A stretch of 64,000 nt of DNA, taken from NCBI GenBank assembly GCA_034359265.1, contig CP136893.1, forward strand, positions 18,419,001 through 18,483,000, written 5' to 3'. The number at the start of each line of letters is the position of its first letter. Position 1 is the stretch's first letter. The stretch is from Canna indica (lineage: Eukaryota > Streptophyta > Magnoliopsida > Zingiberales > Cannaceae). Position numbers and translations under genes: made by a program. Of the stretch, positions 45,071-56,198 are shown in pieces. Under the pieces are notes generated by a model that saw only the letters and a program-made list of their open reading frames with translations, had not been told where the DNA came from and did not search any database.

Positions 45071-46492
45071 AGTAACTCACATGAAGAGAATACTACCATA
45101 GTCATAATTCAGTAAATTATATGTACATGCAGTTCTTGCGAGAAGAAAAATTCAAGCCAGTATAGCAACCCAGTGCACATACACACAATTCGTCCATATA
45201 AGTAATAGGCATATTGTGCATGTCCAACAATCCAAATAAGAAATAACATCATAGGCATAACCAACCATTCCAAACAAGCCACCCGGGTTGGTCGTCAGTA
45301 TGACGGCTTGACGAGCTTCTCAATCCAAGGACCCGTCGATCCAATATCCAGGGACCCGTCGGTCCTACGAGTCAGTCGGTCACTGAGCACTGCTCTGTCT
45401 CAGCGAGCTTCCCACCCATGCCACTCTGGGTCGATCGTTAGTGTGGCGGCTGACAAGCTTCCCGATCCAGAGTAATCGAGCAAGCACAAGCACAACCACA
45501 TTCATGACTAAGATAAATAATAAAAACCATAAATACACACATGTCTTAGTCCAAACCAAATCTCTTAGGACCATTATAGTCCTTGCTACTGGACCCGGGT
45601 ATGCGCACGTGCATCCCTAGATTGGCTCTACCTCGGGCTCTAACCTCTTAGTGGTGTAACCAACCATTATTAAGTGTATCACAATACACTACAATTTTAT
45701 TCACCACAATGATATCAAGTGTATAACCAACATAAACATTACGTCTAGCATAGTCAAATTTGTTGTTTACCATCTAGCAAATTTTGAAATTTATTCATGC
45801 TCTAAACTGAATTTAACCATGCTAATATTATGAAATTTAACAAGAATTATTTAGATAATTCCAAGCCAAAATGAACACTTAAATCAAGAATTGTTCATGC
45901 TTAAATCCCAAATTTAAGGTACAATACAAGATTCCCGCAAAACTAACAGCTAACAACCATAGGGGTCGACCCTAATTTCCAACTCACACTTTCACCCTTA
46001 AATTATGTTTCACACTTTAAAAATGGAAATTAATCGCTATAATCATAGAAATTAATCATACTTCAATCTAGACACTAAGGTGTTCAAATTAGTTCGTAAC
46101 TATGTCAATAAGAAATCCAAAAAAAATTCTAAAAAGAATTATCACCATAACAAACTAAGATTTCCAAGACAAACCTCTTCCCCTTAATTCTTTTACCCGA
46201 GCGGCCCTTCCTTACCCTACACGTCTATTTATCTCCAACCATTCATCAACAATGATTCATAGAGTCTCATGTAAATTTGGAATATAATCTAACCATAATA
46301 CTGAAAAAACATACAAATACCTATCGAACGATCTCAGATCAGAAATCTGACACCACCATCGCGTTCAGCATGCGAAAATCTATAACTTTCATATTTACCT
46401 CGATCTCATCTACATCTCTAGGATCATTTACAAATATATCCCAATAATTCACATATACCAACTCATTTCTCACGATACAACTCACCTTTACA
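43611..46492 (+). mobile_element. Solo LTR inside the hAT element, with its 3' two-thirds inverted
   Basis: Perfect TSD CCAAA (43606-43610, 46493-46497). The left 966 bp (TGTAATACCC onward, to 44576) is plus-sense LTR like 14155. From 44577 (TGTCACGCCCC, the complement of an LTR end) to 46492 the sequence is LTR in reverse orientation, its order matching the 39598 LTR backwards. Since the outer TSD is intact, one 2.9-kb solo LTR inserted and 44577-46492 later inverted; the inverted part is bounded by TGT...ACA. ORFs around 44206-44716 are in LTR GC-rich sequence and are not genes. Confidence 0.8.
45034..45071. repeat. (AT)n(AC)n microsatellite
   Basis: About ten AT units followed by nine or ten AC units within the inverted LTR. 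Confidence 0.95.
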
Positions 46493-47103
46493 CCAAATTG
46501 CTAAGATTCACGGCTAAGATGAGTTTCTTCTATTTTTTCTTCACTACCAAGCTGCTAAGATTCACTGCTATTCTTCTTATTCTTCTTCACTATCAAGCTG
46601 CTAAGATTCACTGCTAAGATGAGTTTCTTCTATTTTTTCTTCACTACCAAGCTGCTTTACATACTATGGAAGAAAACTAGAAAACTAGTTGCTCTGATGG
46701 TACACTCAATAGATTGGATTTTTATTTTTTGTTGTTGTTGTTGGTAAGTACTCATCGTAAACTCAATAGACTATTTTTTAAATATTTTTTTCCATTTTGT
46801 TTTTTGTTTCCATGACAAAGGCATGTTTCTGATAATATTTTTTGTTTTTTATACTAAAGAATATTTTTATCATTTTAGTTTCTGATGCTTCTTCTTGATT
46901 AAATTTTAACTAAAGATATTTTAAAATTTATTAAAATTGTGTTTTATAGTTTTATAGTTTTTTTTAAAGATAGATGGAAAATCTTTTAGCAAATGTGTTG
47001 ATAGACTGCGCGCCTCCATTGCGGCGTAAATTTGAAGGTTGAACTTTTGAAAATTTATGTAAAAATTTGCCCCCACCAGTAAATTTTTTTGGATCTGCCA
47101 CTG

Positions 47104-47269
47104 GTGCTACCGAGCATGCATTGAGAAACGTATTCATGGTCGTACCTACCCAAGTTACCCTCCTCACCCTGTGGTATATATATCTCAGTCCACTTAGTGG
47201 GCGTGTTTGTGAATGTGTATATGATGGTCGGGCTGGGGAGCGTGTTAGCGTGAGAAGCTAATGCATGAC
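47104..47269 (+). repeat. 5' LTR of gypsy element 2, last surviving piece
   Basis: From GTGCTACC (hAT TSD) through 'gtggtatatatat.tcagtccacttagtgggcgtg' to 'gagaagctaatgc', matching 58228-58400 of the 3' LTR; then copia sequence begins. Confidence 0.85.
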
Positions 47270-48598
47270 CCGTTGGCCTAAGGTTTTCTACCTTGGTCTT
47301 AATCTTGGTTTTGATGATAACAAACATGGAACTAACATTTCATTGAGAAATGTGTTAAGGTTTCATATCGATTAGCGCTCGATGTCCTTGATCGGAAATA
47401 CCGAAGAAATCAGAAAATCAAAAGGACATTGGTCGACGCGTTCGGGTTCATCATGAAATTTTTTAGAAGTTCGACGTGTGCACCAAAGATGTCTTGGACG
47501 AGTCTAGAGAACATATGGAAAGCTCTCCAAGTTGACGCACGCTGAAGGCCGAAACCCGAAAACGAAGCGCACAAGAAAAATACGCAAAAAATCAGCCCTG
47601 CCCACATTCGGTCGACCGACAGAAGTCATTTCGGTCGATCGACTAGTTGATTGAATGATGCCCAGAATGGGTAGAGTGCCTTCGGTCGCTTGGCGGTCGC
47701 TCGACTAGTTGATTGAATGATGCCCAGAATGGGTAGAATGCCTTCGGTCGCTTGGCGGTCGCTCGGTTGATCGATCGACGATCGATCGGCAAGCGATCGG
47801 GCATCACCAACAGGCAGAAAAACGCTCGTTGATGAGCCTTTGTGTTTGGGGGGTTATAAATACCCATCCCAAACTCATTCCTAGGGTACTATTGATGTTT
47901 CCAAGCCTCAAAGAGTGATCATAAGCATCTCCTAAGCCCTTTCATGATCAAATCCGCAAAACCTAGCTCTTGATCCCTCATTCTCAAGTGTTCTTCATTG
48001 AAGGGGTATTCAAGCTTGCTAGGCTCAAGAAGAAGAGGTGCCCTTATTATGATAAGTCCTCTTTACTCTCTTCTTGTGATTAAGGTGTTTTTATTTTATT
48101 TTGATTTGATTTACTTAAGTTTGTAATAAGACCTAGTGTGTGGTCTTGTGTGTAAGTGGTTACCTAAATGTAGAAGGTGTAAAACCACTTGTGTAAACTA
48201 AGTTAGGAGTAGGTCTTAGGAATTGAGGTGGGAAAGTTCACTCGGTAGGAAGGCGGGATACTTCCGGGTGTGGAAGTGCCTTCAAGGTGAGTGTAGGGTC
48301 TTTCCGGTGTAAAGTCCTCAATTGTAAGCTACTCATAATTTAGCAGATTTGGGTGTGAAATCCTAAGCATGGTGCTTAGGTAGTAGAGTAGGCATTGAGA
48401 CCAAACCACTATAAATCGCATTGTGTTAGCATTGCTCATCTTGCTTATGTTAATTGCTTTATTACCCGCTTCCGCATTTACTACTTGAATTGATAACTTG
48501 CCTAAGTAGTTTAAGAAAAGATTAAAACCAAAATTTAGGCTAATAGATTTAGTTAACAACACTATTCACCCCCTCTAGTGTAGGTCATTTCACTAACA
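47270..48598 (+). repeat. 5' LTR of a copia (Sirevirus-like) element
   Basis: About 1.33 kb. The start reads 'gttggcctaaggttttctacc' (first T of TG apparently changed), followed by 'ttggttttgatgataacaaacatgg', a phrase common at the start of Sirevirus-like LTRs. The end is 'cactaaca', two bases before the primer site. A 50-60-bp tandem duplication ('ctagttgattgaatgatgcccagaatgggtaga') lies at 47641-47745. The end part recurs antisense at 11939-12207. Confidence 0.8.
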
Positions 48599-48600
48599 TT

Positions 48601-48612
48601 TGGTATCAGAAC
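48601..48612 (+). other. Copia primer-binding site (initiator tRNA-Met)
   Basis: TGGTATCAGAAC, one base off the perfect 12-mer, two bases after the LTR end. Confidence 0.85.
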
Positions 48613-48665
48613 GGGTCGTGGATTGAGATTTCACCATCTCGTCTATATCTAGCCTCGATCCTAGA

Positions 48666-49948
48666 ATGACACTAGAGAGTATAGCGTTTGCACCACCTAG
48701 GTTTGATGAGGTAAAATTTGGTGTTTGGAAGAGTATGATGTATACTTTTCTTAAAACACAAAGTTTAGATCTATGGTGCATGCTAAAGAATGAATATGTT
48801 GAGCCTACCATTGACATGAATGATTGGACTCAAGAATAAGTTAAATTGTTTGAATTGAATGCTAAAACAGCACATCTCCTATATTGCTCTTTTTCAAATG
48901 ATATACTTGAAAATGTTATGCATTGTTCTTCCGCATTTGATATTTGGGCCACATTAAATGTGCTTTATGATTATGCCAAAACCGAAGAGATTGACACTTT
49001 TGATGAAGGTGGTGATGACAATGGTCATCCCCCTTGTACTAACCTTGGTTTTGATGCCCAAAGAACTTCTAGCCAAATGAGCACAAGCAAGGATCGGAAA
49101 CGGAAACATAGGTGCTTCCTTTGTCAAGAGATGGGACACAAGAAGATGAATTGTCCTCTCTTGAAGAAGAAATCCAAAAAGAAGAGGCGTGCTTCTCCAT
49201 CCACATCTCAATCAAGTGAAGCCTCATCTAGACATGTCGATAAAGTTACATCGAACTTTTACCTCATGGGTCTTCAGAATGAGGTATATTTACCATCTTC
49301 TAGTCATGATCAAAATAGTGATTCTAGTAGCTCCAAGTCCCTTGTCATGTCTTATGAGGAACTATTAGAAGAATCTCAAAAAATGTATGTCTTGCTTATG
49401 AAAAAGAATAAAGAAAATAGAAAACTAAAGAAAGAAAATTTAAGGCTTAGCTCACGTGTGCATGAATTGGAGAAAGAGAAATTGAAGAGTAGTTTGGTTA
49501 GTTCTTGCCATGATGATTTCAAGCTTGAAATTGAGGACTTAAAAAGTGAGAATATGGATTTAAAAAATGAAAATGATATGTTGAAATATCAATTGCATGT
49601 CATTCACAAATCCATGAGTGATTTGAAGAATGAGGTTGTGTTCTTAAATAGAAAAATCAAAGATTTGTCAAATGTCTCTTCCTTTAAGAATTTTAGAAAT
49701 AGAAATGCTTCATTTAAGAATGCTAATACTCATCATCATTCTCATGACAAGCACTCTTCCTTTAAACCTCATGTCCAAAACAAAAAGTGTAATGAAAGTT
49801 GTTTTTGTTGTGGTATATATGGCCATGCTATTCATGATTGTGCATTTAAAAGAAATCCTAGTGTTGCTAAGACACTTTGGATTCCTAGCCAACTCACCTC
49901 GAAGGACCTAAAGTCATTTGGGTACCAAAGATTTCTTATTCTCTTGTA
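48666..49948 (+). pseudogene. Copia gag (UBN2-type) with two CCHC knuckles
   Basis: ATG at 48666 in MTLESIAFAPPRFDEV, then a TAA at 48837-48839; the same frame is open again from 48840 to 49948. It holds part of a UBN2-type gag core (TAHLLYCSFSNDILENVMHC), cut short, a first knuckle CFLCQEMGHKKMNC followed by a Lys-rich stretch, a long coiled coil (LEIEDLKSENMDLKNENDML), and a second knuckle CFCCGIYGHAIHDC. Such gags package element RNA. No protease, integrase or RT follows, so the element is non-autonomous or truncated. Confidence 0.85.
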
Positions 49949-52050
49949 GGGAGAGCTACCACACATGGTTGAAGGAAAGTGATGTGTTGAAGTTGATCAT
50001 GGACTTGAATGATGAATCCTCCCTTGGTTGCAACTTCAAGCTATACCTTGATGCCTTAGGTAAAATTGACATCAAAACTATTCTCGTATCATCTTCTAAC
50101 TTGCATTATTTTACCTTAGTTGAAGATTATGATACTATGCTTAATTCTAGTTGATTTCCGTGCTCTCGATATATTTTATGAAATGATTTTTTATTTTGAT
50201 TTCCCGGTCTCTTTGGAGACCTATGTAGCCTATAACAGGATCATACGATCTTGCGGTTCTAAATTGTTGGTTCATTGTGGCCTTTCGGTTTTCAACCAAT
50301 AGGAAGATTTAGATATCATGTTTTCATTTATATTTCATTTGTGATATCTTAAAATTCATTTTGGTATCATTTGAATTCTTTAAAAACAAATTTGAAGCTA
50401 TTTAGCAAAGTAGACATTGATAACGATACTTGTTCTATTTGTTACTTAGTTTGATAACTTGCTAGTAGTCACATTTTCATTATACTACTAATGATTATTG
50501 CTTACAAGTTATAATAAAATGGAAGGCTTTAGAAATTGAAAAGAAAAAGACAAGTTTGGCAAAATTTCCAAGAATGAGGTATGATTTTGGTTTTACAAAA
50601 ATCTTAGTTTAATACTCAATATTCATGCTTTAATAATATCTCTATGCTCATGATTGAATTTACATGATAACTTCTTCAAATCTCATGAGTAGGATGAATT
50701 TTAGTAGTTAGACAAATTTCATTGAATGAAACTTGCTCTAGGTTAAGATTTGTTCCTAGAGACCTTGTTTTTAAGTCTACACCCAATAAACATGTTTAGA
50801 TACACACATGACATAATTTTAGGTGTTTAAACTTGAAAATTCATGTGTAGATGAACAAGGTGATAACTAGATCACTTTAGGGGACTTAAGCTTGGAAAAG
50901 TTTAACCCAAGTCAACAAATCGAGTTGGACACTTCATTTGAAGTCCAAACTTCATAAACATGTTTAGGAATAGGTATGACATAATTCCATGAATTTAGAA
51001 TGAAAAATTCATATAGATATGGATAAAATGACATAGAGGCCATTTCATGATAACCTCTTTTGAATCAAGCTAACCCAAGTCAACAAATTAACTTAGAGGT
51101 CTCATTTTTAATCCATATTTGAGGAACATATTTAGATTTACTCATGTTAGGTGTCCATAGGTTTAAATTTGAAAAATCATGAGTAAATGATAAGATTGAC
51201 ACTTAGCAAATTTCATGATAACTAGCTTAGTTTTGAATAGAACCATGCTAGGTTGATCTTGACTTAAGGACATAACTTTCATCTCAAACTTGACATATAC
51301 TATTCATATGACCATTATTTGGTGTCATAAAAGTTTGAATGAAAATTGAGCACGTTTTGAAAAATAACTAAAAATTACGAAAATGTTATTAAATTTTTAG
51401 CATTTTCAGTTATTTCTAGAAAAAATAAAGAAAAATCTTTTTAACTGATTCTTGAAGATGCATCTTCATTGAAAAATCTAGTTTCTTCGGTAAAAATTTC
51501 AGAAAGTTTCATTAAGAATATGATTTATAGTAGAATTTTGAAATAGTATTTTAGTAATGCAAAATATCACCCTCTTGAAATATCAATCTTTTTGATACCT
51601 TGATTTTTCGTTGAAAACTTCAAATGAAACTTTGTGTATACTAGTTTGATTTCATTTATCATATCATTCTCACTATTCTTTGAGTGGAATCATTTCTAAA
51701 AAATGATTTTGATAACTTGAGCGATATCTTAAAAATGAGTTTTTGGTTGAAATTGAGATTGATTTAAAAATAGACTTAGAAAATTCATTTTGAGTTCAAA
51801 CTTGACACATGCATTTCAAATAGTCATTTAGCGATATATGGAAAGTTTGAATAAAAATGACAACTTTCAGGAAATTCCTGAAATTTACAAAAATACCCCT
51901 GTACTTTCAGGAATTTTATGAATTTATAGAAAACTTATTTTTGACTGATTCTTGAACATGTAGATTCCTTGAAAAATCTAGTTTGTCCAGTTAAAGTTTC
52001 AAAATTTTTTGTCAAGAATATAATTTTATAAGGATTAAAAAGTTTGATTC
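49949..52050. other. Non-coding copia interior or insert with internal paragraph repeats
   Basis: No pol domains found. From about 50740 to 51260 a ~200-bp paragraph recurs three to four times in diverged form: 'ac.tag.tttagatac..catgacataattt.g.tgttt', 'gaaaattcatg.gtagatgaa.aaggtgac', then 'aacccaagtcaacaaat..a.tt.ga'. A second pair of similar stretches ('aatttctagaaaa..gaaaa.c.tttt.actgattcttgaa.atg') lies at 51410-51480 and 51920-51980. It ends abruptly where gypsy gag sequence begins. Its relation to the copia element is unclear: 3' internal part, or a separate repeat. Confidence 0.45.
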
Positions 52051-52640
52051 TACCCAAGAGTGTCCGTGAGAGGTGGGTAAAGGAGTTTGAGCAGCTCCGG
52101 TAGACGAGCAGCATGTCGGTTCAGCAGTATGAGATGGAGTTCACTCGGCTGTCCCGCTATCATCATACGATGGTAGCTATAGAGACGACTAGAGTCAGGA
52201 GATTCGTTGAAAGACTGCGAGTGTACTCCATCTCATAGTGAGAGCAATGGTCACCTCATTCACTATAGTGAGAGCAATTCGTTTGCTGAGGAAATTGATG
52301 AGGCTCTGCGGAAGGAAGCTCTAGTACCTTTAGAGAGACCTAAGGGGCCCTTGAGGAAGAGATCCAAATCCCATGGACTAAGAGAGCGACATACCCACTT
52401 TGAGGGTGTTGCCGTGAGGATAGGCCAGTAGGTGAGCTGAGGGCAGAGTGTCGTTAGGGGCCGCTCATGGCCAGGCCAGGCCTAGAAGGCTGTGATAGGG
52501 GATGCATCCGGGCAAAGGAAGTCTGAGGCACCGTCGTCTTGTGGACAGTGTGGCGGATGACACTGGGGTGTGTGTTATGGCCGTATAGATGCATGCTTCA
52601 GGTACGTGTGGCCAGACCGGGCACTTTCAAGAAAGACAAT
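52051..52640 (+). pseudogene. gag remnant (C-terminal part) of gypsy element 2
   Basis: Begins inside gag (a SVRERWVKEFEQL-like reading, cf. 15691 in element 1), then YEMEFTRLSRYH with stops and frame changes, RKEALVPLERPKGPLRKR, and a CCHC-like CGQCGG..HWGVCYGR knuckle near 52539. The N-terminal gag, primer site and LTR end are missing. Confidence 0.8.
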
Positions 52641-52789
52641 CCAGCCAATGGAGGTCAGAGGGCAGCCCAGTCTCAAGGGCAGGCACTAGTGTCAACAATT
52701 TTTGTGGCTCAGATGGGTCAGACTCAGGGCAAAGGACAGCGGGAGAGTGGTTCTGGGAAGGTTCATGCTCGAGTTTTCTCTCTTACATC

Positions 52790-53258
52790 AGGTGGCGCAG
52801 AGGCGTCAAATGCTATGGTGGCAGGTACACTTTTAGCTTGTTCTACTAGTGCATATGTGTTATTTGATCCGGGAGCCACTCATTCTTTTGTTTTAGCTTT
52901 ATTTGCACCCCTCTCAGGGAAAGAGAAAAACTTGCTTGAGGTACCTTTAGCGGTGTCGACACGCGCCTATGAGCGATGTGGTTATGGCCAAGTCAATCTT
53001 CTCGGACTATGAGGTTTATGTTTGCGGCCACCTTCTAGAAGCCGAACTGGTTCTTCTCCCATCGCTGGAGTTGGATATCATCCTGGGCATGGATTGGTTG
53101 GCTACTCATTACGTGAAAGTAGATTGCAGTGCTAAGACTATCATTTTCAGTAAGCCTGATATATCACAGTTTATTTTCCAAGGTGATGGGAAAGGGGATT
53201 CTTGTAGGGTAATCTCAGCCCTAAAAGCCCAAAAATTGCTCAGTGGAGGTTGCTAGTC
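52790..53258 (+). pseudogene. Aspartic protease remnant of gypsy element 2
   Basis: YVLFDPGATHSFVLALF (active site region) in one frame at about 52850, then after a one-base shift VYVCGHLLEAELVLLPSLEL, DIILGMDWLATHYVKVDC and the following IFQGDG to a stop at 53256. Confidence 0.82.
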
Positions 53259-53399
53259 ATTCCTGGCTTTGTGTCGGTGGCCGAGGAGTCTAGGGGAGCA
53301 AATGGAAAGCTGAGGGAGACTCCAGTGATGAGTGAGTTCCCTGACGTGTTCCCTGATGAACCTTCGGGGTTGCCACCAAGATTGATTTTTGCATTGAGT

Positions 53400-54160
53400 T
53401 GCAACTGGGAGTGAAGCCGATATCCATCCCACTTACAGGATGGCGTCGACTGAGCTGAGGGAGCCCAAGGCCCAGCTATAGGAGCTCTTGGATTTGGGCT
53501 TCATTCGCCCAAGTGTTTCCCCGTGGGGGACTCCAGTACTCTTTGTTAAGAAGAAAGATGGATCCATGCGAATGTGCATCGATTACAAGCAGCTAAATAA
53601 GGTAACCATTTAGAACTGATATTCGCTGCCGAGGATTGATGATCTGTTCGATCAACTTCAGGGGACACAGTGGTTCTCCAAGAACGATTTGTGGTCCAGA
53701 TATCATCAGTTGAAGATTCGGGACCAGGATGTGCCCAAGATGGCTTTTTGGACGAGGTATAGCCATTATGAGTTTTTTGTCATGTCGTTTGGGCTGACGA
53801 ATGCAGCTACTGCATTCATGGATCTTATGAACCGAGTGTTCAAGGAGTTATTGGACAAGTTTTTTATCGTCTTCATTGACGACATTTTGGTTTATTCTTG
53901 GAGCAGAGAGGATCACTGTGAGCATTTGAGGGTGGTTCTTGAAACCCTTAAGAGATACTAGCTTTTTGCAAAGTTCTCTAAGTGCGAGTTCTGGATGGAG
54001 AGTGTGGGATTTCTAAGGCATGTAGTGCATCGGGAGGGAGTCAAAGTGGATCATGCCAAGATTGAGGTAGTGCAGAATTGGGAAAGGTCGACCATTGTGT
54101 CAGAGATTCACAGCTTCATGGGTTTGGCCGGGTATTATCGAAAGTTCGCAGAGAACTTTT
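53400..54160 (+). pseudogene. Reverse transcriptase of gypsy element 2
   Basis: Blocks in order: [77 protein letters not shown] (catalytic), FSKCEFWMESVGFLRHVV and SEIHSFMGLAGYYRKF. Stops interrupt at several places (for example in TI-stop-N before YSLPR and in RY-stop before LFAKF). Confidence 0.9.
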
Positions 54161-54660
54161 CCCGAATTGTGGCTCCCCTGACTTGGTTGACCCACAAGAA
54201 AGTTAAGTTCGTCTGGGATGATAAATGTGAGGTGAGCTTTCAGAAGCTCAAGGACTGCTTGACGTCGACACCCATTCTAGCATTACCGTCGGGTTCAGAG
54301 GGATTTGTCGTATACTACGATGCCTCATGAGTTGGCTTGGGGTGTGTCCTTATGCAATACAACAAGGTTATTGCCTATGCGTCACGGTAGTTGAAGAACC
54401 ATGAAAAGAGTTACCCGATGCATAATCTGGAGCTGGCAGTAGTGATTTCTCCTTAAAGCTCTAGTGTCATTACCTGTATGGAGAGGCCTGTAAAATCTCT
54501 ACCGATCACTAGAGCCTTCAGTATCTGCTCATACAGAAAGAGCTGAACTTGAGGCAGAGGAGATTGCTCGAGTTACTTGAAGATTATGATTGCACTATCT
54601 TGTATCATATTGGGAAGGCGAACGTAGTGGCATACGCCTTAAGCATGAAATCTATGGGCA
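54161..54660 (+). pseudogene. RNase H remnant of gypsy element 2
   Basis: Connection segment KVKFVWDDKCEVSFQKLKDC and LTSTPILALPSG, then FVVYYDAS-stop (RNase H first Asp), VGLGCVLMQ, stop, LKNHEKSYPMHNLELA, a frameshift, then LLEDYDCTILYHIGKANVVA and YALS (for ADALS: Asp lost). Confidence 0.85.
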
Positions 54661-54839
54661 GTCTAGCACACATGGCAGCATATAGGAGACCACTGACTTG
54701 GGAACTGGTGGCTTGCCTGGATGGCGGGACAATGATTTCAGTGATTGACACTGACGACATGGTGACACACTTGCGGGTACGATCCACATTGGTGGAGATG
54801 CTACGGGCGGTCCAAAGGGAGGACGCGTTCTATGCTTTG

Positions 54840-55620
54840 ACTAGAGACCTGGTGGAGAGAGGGGATGTAGATGATGGATTCAGGGTTAAGGACAGGATTG
54901 TAGTGCCGGATATGGCAGAGGTCAAGAGGCAGGTGCTTGAGACTGGCCACAGGTCCTCATATACTATGCACTCTGGGGCCACGAAGATGTATCGTGACCT
55001 GAGGCAACATTACTGGTGGAAAGAGATGAAGCGAGAGGTGACCGAGTTTGTATCTAAGTGCCTAACCTGTCAGCAGGTCAAGGCTGAGCACTTGAGGATT
55101 GCAGGACTGCTTCACAACTTAGAGGTACCTGAGTGGAAGTAGGAGAAGATCACTAGGTAATGACTCCATCTGGGTTTTTGTGGACTAGCTGACCAAGTCG
55201 ACACATTTCATTCCAGTCAAGACAACCTTTTCGGCTGAGCAGTATGCCAGACTTTTCTTGGATCAAATTGTAGCCTATCATGGGATCCCAATGATGACTA
55301 TATCGGACAGGGGTACCCAGTTCACGGCTATATTTTGGCAGTCCTTTCAGGAAGCCATCGGTACTCAGGTTCGTTTCAGCACACCTTTTCACCCGCAGAC
55401 TGACGGCCAGTTGGAGAGGACCATCCAGACCCTAGAGGACATGTTGCGGGCCTGTGTCTTGGACTTTGAGGATGGCTGGGAGAGGCACCTACCGTTGGTA
55501 GAGTTTACCTACAATAACAGCTATTAGAGTAGTATCGATATGGCCCCATTTGAGGCCATATACGAGTGAATATGTCGGTCTCCGGTAGGGTGGTTTGACG
55601 CGGATGAGACCCAGATGCTG
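54840..55620 (+). pseudogene. Integrase remnant of gypsy element 2
   Basis: Zinc-binding HHCC: H..SSYTMHSGATKMYRDLRQ, then CLTCQQVKAEH. After a gap and stops come the catalytic core pieces LTKSTHFIPVKTTFSAEQYA, TISDRGTQFTAIFWQSFQ (second Asp), FHPQTDGQLERTIQTLED (Glu) and PLVEFTYNNSY, then a stop. The first catalytic Asp region is damaged. Confidence 0.88.
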
Positions 55621-55701
55621 GGGGCGGATTTAGTTCAGGATGCTGTTGAAAAGGTGAAGGTGATTAAGGATCGTCTTTTGGCAACTCAAAGTCAGTAGAA
55701 A

Positions 55702-56106
55702 ATGTATGCTGACAGAAGGGCGAGGGATCTGGAGTTTGCGGTGGGAGACTTGGTGTTCTTAAAGGTATCCCCAATGAAGGGGGTAGTGAGATTTGGCAAG
55801 CGGGGGAAATTGAGCCCCAGATTCATTGGACCTTTCCCCATCCTTAAGCGAAAGGGGGCAGTGGCGTATGAGTTAGCCTTACCTCCTAACATGGACAGAG
55901 TTCATCCAAAATTTCACGTGTCCATGCCGAAGCGGTACGTCAGGGATGATTGCCATGTGCTTGAGCCTACCGCAGTAGAGGTGGATGCATCGATCTCTTA
56001 TGAGGAGAGGTCCATGGAGATCTTGGACCGACAAGTCAGAAAGCTAAGGTTCGATGGGAGCACCATTCTAGTCAGGTGGCGATCTGGGAGTTGGGGAAGG
56101 ATATGA
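55702..56106 (+). pseudogene. Integrase C-terminal/chromodomain-like tail of gypsy element 2
   Basis: Open frame of 134 codons: DLEFAVGDLVFLKVSPMKGV (GPY/F module, with SPRFIGPFPILKR), LALPPNMDRVHPKFHVSMPK, then SYEERSMEILDRQVRKLR and a short VRWRSGSWGR, matching the chromodomain-like end of Tekay/Del chromoviruses, which target heterochromatin. The last aromatic strand is cut by a stop. Confidence 0.8.
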
Positions 56107-56183
56107 TGGAGAAATATCTACAATTATTTAATTGAGATGGTAAATTCTTTTTGTGTTGCCCCTAAATTCGATGACGAATTTTC

Positions 56184-56196
56184 TTAAGGGGGGAAG
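56184..56196 (+). other. Polypurine tract of gypsy element 2
   Basis: TTAAGGGGGGAAG directly before the 3' LTR start at 56199 (CGTAATACCC, first T changed to C); primes plus-strand synthesis in LTR elements. Confidence 0.8.
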
Positions 56197-56198
56197 AT

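Larger units (their letters stand above)
43204..47103. mobile_element. hAT element, 3.9 kb, non-autonomous, with 8-bp TSD
   Basis: The ends are CAGTGGCGGATGCAGG and, inverted, CAGTGGCAGATCCA, with a perfect target duplication GTGCTACC (43196-43203, 47104-47111). The empty site is in the 3' LTR ('gtggggtgctaccgagcatgc'). Its own sequence is about 1 kb: subterminal 'gggggcagttgcccaaaat', then repeated 'ttcactaccaagctgctaagattcactgc' and 'gatgagtttcttctattttttc' units (43530-43610, 46493-46660). No transposase. The rest is a nested LTR. Confidence 0.92.

Noticed and set aside
44577..46492. A separate antisense solo LTR inserted in the hAT element
   Set aside because: No TSD of its own; the 5-bp duplication belongs to the whole 43611-46492 unit, so an inversion fits better.
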